Shown piece by piece: positions 14,709 to 20,481 of a stretch of 20,481 bases of DNA; positions within the stretch are counted from its first letter, which is position 1; each line of letters begins with the position of its first letter. The translations under genes and the position numbers were made by a program. The stretch covers positions 1 through 20,481 of the forward strand of contig CAZQRO010000033.1 of NCBI GenBank assembly GCA_964595785.1. Direction: 5' to 3'. Below the pieces are notes generated by a model that was not told where the DNA came from, did not search any database, and was given only the letters and a program-made list of their open reading frames with translations. Source of the stretch: Bovifimicola sp964595785. GTDB taxonomy: Bacteria > Bacillota > Clostridia > Lachnospirales > Lachnospiraceae.

Positions 14709-15417
14709 GATAATGAGACTTGATAAATATCTCTCTGAAATGGGAATTGCCTCAAGGAGAGAGATAAAAGAATATGGTAAGAAGGGACGTATTAAAGTTA
14801 ATGATAATCCGGTAAAGTCTACCGATTATAAAATTGATGCAGATATTGACAAGATTGAGTTTGATGGTAAGATAGTCAGATATGAACAATTTGAATATTA
14901 TATGTTAAACAAGCCGGCAGGAACAGTGTCGGCTACTGTTGATAATAATGATAAAACAGTAATAGATTTAATAGAGAGTAATAGAAAGAAAGATTTATTT
15001 CCGGTAGGAAGACTTGATAAAGATACAGTTGGTCTGCTTATAATAACTAATGATGGAGAATTATCGCATAATTTATTATCACCTGTAAAACATGTGGATA
15101 AAACATATTTTGCAAGAGTTGAAGGAAGGATTAACGAAACTCATATTAATAAATTCAAAGAGGGAATAATTTTAAAAGATGGTACGGTTACTAAGCCGGC
15201 TGAACTTAAGATTGTAAAGAGTGGAGAAATTTCTGAAGTGGAGATTACTATTCATGAAGGAAAATATCATCAGATTAAGAGAATGGTTGCTAGCACTGGT
15301 AGAAAGGTTATTTATCTGAAAAGGCTTTCCATGGGCGGGCTTAAATTAGATGAGTCGCTTAAAGAAGGTGAATACAGAAGACTTGACGATATTGAAGTCA
15401 AAAAACTGTGTGATTAA
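14701..15417 (+). CDS. RsuA/RluB-family rRNA pseudouridine synthase
   Basis: This 238-residue enzyme isomerises a specific uridine in ribosomal RNA. It has an N-terminal S4 RNA-binding domain (about 5-65, RLDKYLSEMGIASRRE). The catalytic domain carries the RsuA/RluB family signature GRLDKDTVGLL with D106 as the catalytic aspartate, and KYHQIKRM near the end. Length is typical. The start overlaps the alarmone synthetase gene by 8 bp, with AGGGG ten bases upstream. A start at the internal Met5 is possible but lacks a good binding site. 16S versus 23S specificity cannot be decided here. It is the last gene of the apparent operon that starts at 10045. Confidence 0.93.
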   Translation: MSKIMRLDKYLSEMGIASRREIKEYGKKGRIKVNDNPVKSTDYKIDADIDKIEFDGKIVRYEQFEYYMLNKPAGTVSATVDNNDKTVIDLIESNRKKDLFPVGRLDKDTVGLLIITNDGELSHNLLSPVKHVDKTYFARVEGRINETHINKFKEGIILKDGTVTKPAELKIVKSGEISEVEITIHEGKYHQIKRMVASTGRKVIYLKRLSMGGLKLDESLKEGEYRRLDDIEVKKLCD

Positions 15418-15436
15418 TTATTATGAATAAATATGA

Positions 15437-15477
15437 ACTGTTTTGAACAGTAAAATTACAGAACAGGTAAAACTGTT
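15437..15477. repeat. cluster of ACTGTT/AACAGT inverted repeats
   Basis: A perfect 6-bp inverted repeat, ACTGTT-TTG-AACAGT (15437-15451), is followed by AACAG (15462-15466) and AACTGTT (15471-15477), which also pair. All four units can pair in alternative ways. The cluster fills the gap between two apparent operons, about 40 bp before the ygiQ-like start, with no T-run. It may be an operator array or a weak hairpin. Confidence 0.55.
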
Positions 15478-15516
15478 AAATGGTTTAATTGCGTGATGCG
15501 CAGGAAAGAGGTTACA

Positions 15517-17472
15517 ATGATTAAGGATTTTTTGCCTATGACTAAAGAAGATATGATAAATAGAGGCTGGGAAGAGGTTGACTTTACATATGTAATCGGA
15601 GATGCGTATGTTGACCACCCATCTTTCGGACATGCCATTATAAGCAGAGTGTTAGAGGCTAACGGATATAAAATAGGGATTATTTCACAGCCGGACTGGA
15701 AGGATAAAGAAAGCATAAATGTATTTGGAAGACCAAGACTTGGCTTTCTTGTTATGGGCGGAAATATGGATTCTATGGTCAATCATTATTCAGTTTCTAA
15801 GAAGAAAAGGACTGTCGATGCATTTACACCGGGTGGAATTATGGGGAAAAGACCAGATTATGCAACTACAGTATATTGTAATCTTATAAGACAGACATAT
15901 AAGGATATACCTATCATTGTTGGAGGAATTGAGGCATCTCTCAGGAGACTTGGACATTATGATTATTGGTCTAATAAGGTTAAACGTTCTATTTTAATGG
16001 ATAGTGGTGCGGATTTAATATCATATGGAATGGGCGAAAGGTCAATTGTGGAAATTGCTGACGCATTAAATTCTGGAATAGAAGTTAAAGATGTTACCTT
16101 TATTGAAGGAACGGTATATAAGACGAAAACGCTTGAGAATATATACGATTATATAAAACTTCCTTCGTTTGTGGAGATTAAGGCATCAAAAGAGATGTAT
16201 GCGAGAAGTTTTTATACACAGTATTGTAATACAGACCCATTTGTTGCAAAGAAACTTGTGGAGGAATATAATGACGGTATATATGTGGTTCAGAATACTC
16301 CTGCCAAACCTTTGAGTCAGGCTGAAATGGACAGAGTCTATTCGCTTAATTACATGAGAAATTATCACCCGTCTTATGAAGCAGCAGGAGGAGTGCCTGC
16401 AATAAGTGAAGTGAAGTTCAGCCTTGTAAGCAACAGAGGGTGTTTTGGCGGATGCAGTTTTTGTGCACTAACATTTCATCAGGGAAGAATTATTCAGACT
16501 AGAAGCCATGAATCCATTATAAATGAAGCAAAGCAGATAACATGGGATAAGGATTTTAAGGGATATATTCATGATGTCGGTGGTCCTACAGCAAATTTTA
16601 GACATACTTCCTGCGAAAAACAGCTGACTAAAGGTGTATGCCCTAATAAACAGTGTCTTTTTCCAAAGCCGTGTAAAAATCTTACGGTTGACCATTCAGA
16701 TTATCTTAAATTATTAAGAAAACTGAAAGAACTGCCAAAAGTCAAGAAAGTATTTATACGTTCGGGAATAAGATTTGATTATCTAATGTGTGATTCAAAT
16801 GATACATTTATGAAAGAAATGGTTGAACATCATATAAGTGGTCAGTTAAAAGTAGCACCTGAACATATTTCGGATAATGTGCTTCAGATGATGGGTAAGC
16901 CTGAGAATGCGGTATATGAGAAATTTATTGCAAAATATAAATATCTGAATGAACGAATGGGAAAAAAGCAGTTTGTGGTTCCTTATCTGATGTCTTCGCA
17001 CCCGGGTTCTAAATTAGAAGATGCAGTTGCACTTGCAGAATATCTGAGAGATTTAGGATATATGCCTGAACAGGTGCAGGATTTCTATCCGACACCTTCT
17101 ACGATTTCCACATGTATGTATTATACAGGGTTAGACCCGAGAACCATGAAAGAAGTATATGTCCCTGTTAATCCGCATGAAAAAGCCATGCAGAGAGCAT
17201 TGATTCAATATAGAAATCCTAAGAATTATGACCTTGTTCATGAGGCATTAGTCAAGGCAGGCAGAACTGACTTGATTGGTTTTGACAAGACCTGTCTTAT
17301 CAGACCGAGAAAAAACTATGCTTCAGGTAGCAGTAATGGAAAATATCAAGATAAGAAAAACAAAGGAAATTCTGATAAATCAAATGTACAAAGCCATTCT
17401 AACTTTGGGGGCAAAAAGTCTGATAAAAAGAAAACTATAAGAAATGTTCACAAACAGGCAAAAAAGAAATAG
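15517..17472 (+). CDS. YgiQ-family radical SAM protein
   Basis: This 651-residue protein starts at ATG 15517, five bases after AAAGAGG. The frame is open to 15493, but no better signal lies there. The N-terminal half resembles the B12-binding-like domain of YgiQ/UPF0313 proteins. The iron-sulfur motif C309-FGG-C313-SF-C316 (CxxxCxxC) identifies a radical SAM domain. The SH-x-GS segment and YPTPSTISTCMYYTG further on are typical YgiQ stretches. The last about 54 residues are a low-complexity Lys/Asn/Ser-rich basic tail suggesting nucleic-acid or ribosome association. The reaction catalysed by this widespread family is not established. It heads a run of five same-strand genes, with the SDR gene 14 bp downstream. 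Confidence 0.93.
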   Translation: MIKDFLPMTKEDMINRGWEEVDFTYVIGDAYVDHPSFGHAIISRVLEANGYKIGIISQPDWKDKESINVFGRPRLGFLVMGGNMDSMVNHYSVSKKKRTVDAFTPGGIMGKRPDYATTVYCNLIRQTYKDIPIIVGGIEASLRRLGHYDYWSNKVKRSILMDSGADLISYGMGERSIVEIADALNSGIEVKDVTFIEGTVYKTKTLENIYDYIKLPSFVEIKASKEMYARSFYTQYCNTDPFVAKKLVEEYNDGIYVVQNTPAKPLSQAEMDRVYSLNYMRNYHPSYEAAGGVPAISEVKFSLVSNRGCFGGCSFCALTFHQGRIIQTRSHESIINEAKQITWDKDFKGYIHDVGGPTANFRHTSCEKQLTKGVCPNKQCLFPKPCKNLTVDHSDYLKLLRKLKELPKVKKVFIRSGIRFDYLMCDSNDTFMKEMVEHHISGQLKVAPEHISDNVLQMMGKPENAVYEKFIAKYKYLNERMGKKQFVVPYLMSSHPGSKLEDAVALAEYLRDLGYMPEQVQDFYPTPSTISTCMYYTGLDPRTMKEVYVPVNPHEKAMQRALIQYRNPKNYDLVHEALVKAGRTDLIGFDKTCLIRPRKNYASGSSNGKYQDKKNKGNSDKSNVQSHSNFGGKKSDKKKTIRNVHKQAKKK

Positions 17473-17486
17473 GAGACAATAAATAT

Positions 17487-18272
17487 ATGAAAAGAGTTGC
17501 AATAGTTACAGGTGCTTCATCAGGAATGGGCAGAGAATTTGTATTAAATATTGACAGGACATTTAAAAATGTTGATGAAATATGGCTGATTGCCAGAAGA
17601 CGTGATTTACTAGAAGAACTTAGAGCAAACATCAATAAGCCATGTATTATTATTAATGAAGATATAACTGACACAGGTTTTAATGCAAGATTTGCAAAAA
17701 TGCTTAAGCAGGAAAAGGCGGGTGTTAAAATTCTTGTTAATTGTGCAGGTTATGGAATAATGGGTCCTGTAGGAGATGCAGCTCATGATGTATCAGTTGG
17801 AATGATTAATACTAATTGTATGGGTCTTACATCTGTAACTCACGTTGTTCTTCCATATATGACTAAGAAAAGCCGTATTATTAATCTGGCTTCCTCAGCC
17901 GCATTTTTGCCACAGCCGCAGTTTGCCATATATGCTGCTTCTAAGTCTTATGTATTGAGTTTTTCAAGGGCTTTAAACTGTGAATTAAAAGACAGGGAAA
18001 TATTTGTGACAGCAGTATGTCCGGGACCTGTGGCAACGGATTTCTTCACGATTGCTGAAGGTGAACATAAAAGGGCATGGTTTAAAGATTTATTTATGGT
18101 AAATGCTAAAGATGTAGTAGATAAAGCAATTAAAGATTCAATTGACCGCAGAGAGATTTCTATTTATGGACTGCCAATGAAATTATTTTATGTATTTACA
18201 AAGATAGTGCCACACGGCATAATTTTTAGATTTTATGGAGTATTTTCAAAGAAAAATCAAGAGATGCAATAA
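17487..18272 (+). CDS. short-chain dehydrogenase/reductase (SDR)
   Basis: This 261-residue classical SDR has a Rossmann fold with the cofactor motif TGASSGMG (8-15), NCAGYG (85-90), a catalytic Ser near 136, and Y149-x3-K153. The Arg pair after the second strand (ARRRD) suggests NADP(H) preference. The C-terminal part (about 225-255) is hydrophobic and ends in a basic tail, so it may associate with membrane. AGGAG overlaps the stop codon of the preceding gene, showing tight coupling. The substrate is unknown. Related Firmicutes proteins are annotated only as SDR family oxidoreductases. Confidence 0.92.
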   Translation: MKRVAIVTGASSGMGREFVLNIDRTFKNVDEIWLIARRRDLLEELRANINKPCIIINEDITDTGFNARFAKMLKQEKAGVKILVNCAGYGIMGPVGDAAHDVSVGMINTNCMGLTSVTHVVLPYMTKKSRIINLASSAAFLPQPQFAIYAASKSYVLSFSRALNCELKDREIFVTAVCPGPVATDFFTIAEGEHKRAWFKDLFMVNAKDVVDKAIKDSIDRREISIYGLPMKLFYVFTKIVPHGIIFRFYGVFSKKNQEMQ

Positions 18273-18290
18273 ACAGCAAGAGGTGACAAA

Positions 18291-18848
18291 ATGAAAAAGA
18301 AGATAGAAAAGGGCGAATATGGGTATATTAATAAAAACAAATTACGACAGTTAATAATTACGCTTGTGTTGTTAGTAATTGTATTGGTCATATTTTATAC
18401 CGGAATAATAAGATATCATAATACCAAAAGTATATTCACCGTATTAGCAGCAGTGTCAGCTATTCCGGCAGCAAAGTATGCTGTGTCATATATTGTAATG
18501 CTGCCATACAAGACAGGTTCAAAAGAATTATATGACCGATTGATAGCATATGGAAATATTAGTCTTTATAGTGACCTTTTGATTTCGTCAACAGAAAAAG
18601 TTATCAATGTAGAATTTGTAGCAGTCAGAGATAATTCTGTGTTTTGTTATGTACCAAAGGAAAAATATGATAATGCTAAAGTGGAAAAATACATTAAATC
18701 ATTTTTAGGAAAAGAGTGTAAAGTATCAACAGTTAAAGTATATAAAGATTTCGAACAATTTAACAAAGGGGTATCTGCTCTTGATAAAAATGATGAGGGA
18801 AAATATGATAAGAGAATTGGCGAACTGATTATTATTTATTCGATGTAA
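18291..18848 (+). CDS. hypothetical two-helix membrane protein
   Basis: This 185-residue protein has a basic N-terminus, two hydrophobic helices (about 19-40 and 47-72) and a soluble C-terminal domain of about 110 residues, probably cytoplasmic because both ends then lie on the inner side. I recognise no motif. AAGAGGTG precedes the ATG, the gap to the SDR gene is 18 bp, and the next gene starts 24 bp after its stop. It is therefore clearly part of the operon. Its position between metabolic and RNA-modification genes gives no firm functional hint. Confidence 0.8.
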   Translation: MKKKIEKGEYGYINKNKLRQLIITLVLLVIVLVIFYTGIIRYHNTKSIFTVLAAVSAIPAAKYAVSYIVMLPYKTGSKELYDRLIAYGNISLYSDLLISSTEKVINVEFVAVRDNSVFCYVPKEKYDNAKVEKYIKSFLGKECKVSTVKVYKDFEQFNKGVSALDKNDEGKYDKRIGELIIIYSM

Positions 18849-18872
18849 AACAGCTATGACAAGGAGTTTAGT

Positions 18873-19904
18873 ATGCGTGAAATAGAAATAGGAAGTAATG
18901 AAGCTAATCAGAGAGCCGATAAATTTCTTGGTAAGTATCTCGATAAGGCACCTAAGAGTTTTATATATAAAATGATGCGGAAGAAAAATATTACACTTAA
19001 TAGCAAGAAGATAGATGGCAGTGAAAAACTTGTAAAAGGTGATATTGTTAAGATATTTTTTGCTGAAGAGACTATGGATAAATTTTCATCAGTAAAAGAT
19101 TCAGAAAGCAGCAGTAATATTTTCAAGAATGTTCCGGAAATAAATGTGAAAAACATTATTTATGAAGATGACAATATTATTTTATATAATAAGCCGTCAG
19201 GGATTTTATCACAAAAAGCTGATGCGAATGATATAAGTGTCAACGAACAGCTTATTAGATATCTTATGGACAACAATATTATTAAGGCAAAGGATTTACA
19301 GACATTTAAACCGTCTGTTTGTAACCGGCTTGACAGAAATACCAGTGGTATGCTCATATTTGGCAAATCCATGGCGGGATTGCAGACAATGGCAAGTCTG
19401 TTAAAGGATAGAAATATTCATAAATATTACCTTTGCATTGTAAACGGATTAATAGAGAAAGAGCAGGAAATAACAGGATATCTTATTAAAGATGATGCTT
19501 CTAATAAGGTAAAAATATCAGATAAAGATAATAACGGTGATTATATAAGAACAAAATATGAACCGTTATATAATAATGGAAGATATACTTTATTGAAAGT
19601 TCTGCTTATAACAGGTAAAACACATCAGATAAGAGCACATTTATCAAGTATTGGACATTCTATTATCGGTGATGTAAAATATGGTAATGAGAAGATGAAT
19701 TCTTATATCCGAAAAAAATATGGATTGAAGTATCAGTTACTTCATTCATATGAACTTCAGTTTGAAGATGTAACCGGAGAATTATCATATTTAAGTAATA
19801 AAGATTTTAAAGCACCATTAAATGATAAATTTATGGAAATCATAAAGGGAGAGAACTTAAATGGGAACTTGGAGCAGCAGGGGCTTAAGAGGTTCAACTC
19901 TTGA
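18873..19904 (+). CDS. RluA-family pseudouridine synthase
   Basis: This 343-residue enzyme makes pseudouridine in rRNA or tRNA. It has an N-terminal S4 RNA-binding domain (about 10-70), then the catalytic core beginning IIYEDDNIILYNKPSG. The RluA signature NRLDRNTSG carries catalytic D154, and GKTHQIRAHL lies in the later core. This is RluC/RluD-like architecture with normal length. AAGGAG is seven bases before the ATG. The last 44 bp overlap the start of recU in another frame. The target uridine is not predictable from sequence alone. It is distinct from the RsuA-type enzyme at 14701. Confidence 0.94.
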   Translation: MREIEIGSNEANQRADKFLGKYLDKAPKSFIYKMMRKKNITLNSKKIDGSEKLVKGDIVKIFFAEETMDKFSSVKDSESSSNIFKNVPEINVKNIIYEDDNIILYNKPSGILSQKADANDISVNEQLIRYLMDNNIIKAKDLQTFKPSVCNRLDRNTSGMLIFGKSMAGLQTMASLLKDRNIHKYYLCIVNGLIEKEQEITGYLIKDDASNKVKISDKDNNGDYIRTKYEPLYNNGRYTLLKVLLITGKTHQIRAHLSSIGHSIIGDVKYGNEKMNSYIRKKYGLKYQLLHSYELQFEDVTGELSYLSNKDFKAPLNDKFMEIIKGENLNGNLEQQGLKRFNS

Positions 19905-20397
19905 AGACCTGATAAATGTAACAAATGACAAATACAGAGAAAAGGGAATCGGACTTGTGCAGAAAATACCAACACCTATAAAGCCGGTTGCCATGGATAA
20001 AGAATCAAGGCATATTACGCTTGCATATTTTGAACAACGAAGTACGGTGGATTATATAGGCGTGGTTCAGGGCGTTCCGATATGCTTTGATGCAAAAGAA
20101 TGCAATACAGAGACATTTCCTATTCAGAATATACATAAGCATCAGGTGGAATTTATGAGAGAATTTGAAAATCAGAATGGAGTTGCATTTCTTATCATTT
20201 ACTATACAGGAATAAATGAAATATACTATATTCCATTTAAAAAAGTATTGGAATTTTTTGAACGTAGTGAAAACGGCGGAAGAAAAAGTTTCAGATTTGA
20301 AGAAATTGATAAGACCTATAGGATAAAGGTAAACAGTGGAGTTCCAATACATTATCTAGAGGCGTTGTCTAAAGATTTAGAAGATAGAGATATATAG
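19861..20397 (+). CDS. recU: Holliday junction resolvase RecU
   Basis: This 178-residue structure-specific endonuclease resolves four-way junctions in recombination and chromosome segregation, working with RuvAB and RecA in Firmicutes. The SRGLRGSTLE start segment (6-15) and the active-site pattern D64-x12-D77-x-K79 (STVDYIG ... FDAKEC) match RecU, with Asp where B. subtilis has Glu. It is slightly shorter at the N-terminus than B. subtilis RecU (about 206). Conserved sequence begins at residue 6, so ATG 19861 is supported despite a 44-bp overlap with the RluA-type gene. GGGAGAG lies seven bases upstream. In bacilli recU usually sits beside a penicillin-binding protein gene, and none is seen before the window ends. 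Confidence 0.95.
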   Translation: MGTWSSRGLRGSTLEDLINVTNDKYREKGIGLVQKIPTPIKPVAMDKESRHITLAYFEQRSTVDYIGVVQGVPICFDAKECNTETFPIQNIHKHQVEFMREFENQNGVAFLIIYYTGINEIYYIPFKKVLEFFERSENGGRKSFRFEEIDKTYRIKVNSGVPIHYLEALSKDLEDRDI

Positions 20398-20412
20398 ATT
20401 ATAAAAAAATAT

Positions 20413-20432
20413 ATATTTATATATATAAATAT
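20413..20432. repeat. AT-only 20-bp palindrome after recU
   Basis: Positions 20413-20432 form a perfect palindrome made only of A and T, preceded by A7 (20404-20409 region). The hairpin would be weak. It may help terminate transcription or simply be AT-rich spacer. Confidence 0.4.
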
Positions 20433-20446
20433 TTACTAAATACAGA

Positions 20447-20475
20447 TTGACAGTTAATGATTTATAAAGTATAAT
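20447..20475 (+). promoter_or_regulatory. full-consensus sigma-A promoter reading out of the window
   Basis: A perfect -35 TTGACA (20447-20452), a 17-bp spacer and a perfect -10 TATAAT (20470-20475) place the transcript start at about 20482, just past the window end. The gene it drives is not visible. Confidence 0.92.
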
Positions 20476-20481
20476 CGCAAC

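Noticed and set aside
1..20481. CRISPR array, transposase gene, prophage or defence island
   Set aside because: No regularly spaced direct repeats, and no integrase, transposase, Cas, restriction or toxin-antitoxin proteins among the reading frames.

Overview
The window comes from a low-GC Gram-positive bacterium. AT-rich codon use, strong GGAGG-type ribosome binding sites, sigma-A type promoters, a RecU resolvase, a small (p)ppGpp synthetase and a large FtsA-like protein together suggest Clostridia, most likely Lachnospiraceae. The family assignment is an inference from gene content, not a database result. All recognised protein genes are on the + strand except one tiny candidate gene. The only stable RNA gene, a tRNA-Leu, is on the - strand.

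Layout, left to right. (1) A purine-type NCS2 permease (161-1588) with its own promoter, 5' hairpin and terminator. (2) A membrane-anchored MutS-like ATPase (start 1879) followed by an unrecognised signal-anchored protein (to 4797). (3) A 400-bp gap holding a long hairpin that can terminate both strands and a 22-residue, four-cysteine micro-ORF on the - strand with its own ribosome binding site. (4) A YbaK-type trans-editing deacylase facing tRNA-Leu(CAA), with one 19-bp hairpin terminator shared between them. (5) A small zinc-finger membrane protein, then a roughly 169-bp highly folded element bounded by 10-bp direct repeats, then polA and coaE. (6) An apparent operon of an FtsA-like ATPase with a long C-terminal extension, a membrane GAF-GGDEF diguanylate cyclase, a (p)ppGpp synthetase and an RsuA-type pseudouridine synthase. 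(7) A second apparent operon of a YgiQ-type radical SAM protein, an SDR oxidoreductase, a small membrane protein, an RluA-type pseudouridine synthase and RecU. The window ends on a consensus promoter that reads out to the right.

Most of this is housekeeping: nucleotide salvage, DNA replication and repair, CoA synthesis, RNA modification and translation quality control. The FtsA-like operon is notable because it joins genes for two nucleotide second messengers, c-di-GMP and (p)ppGpp, with an actin-fold protein. The least explained parts are the folded element at 6349-6517, which looks like a small non-autonomous mobile element or structured RNA that inserted exactly at a stop codon, and the cysteine-rich micro-ORF at 4926-4994. 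I saw no CRISPR array, transposase, prophage or complete defence system.
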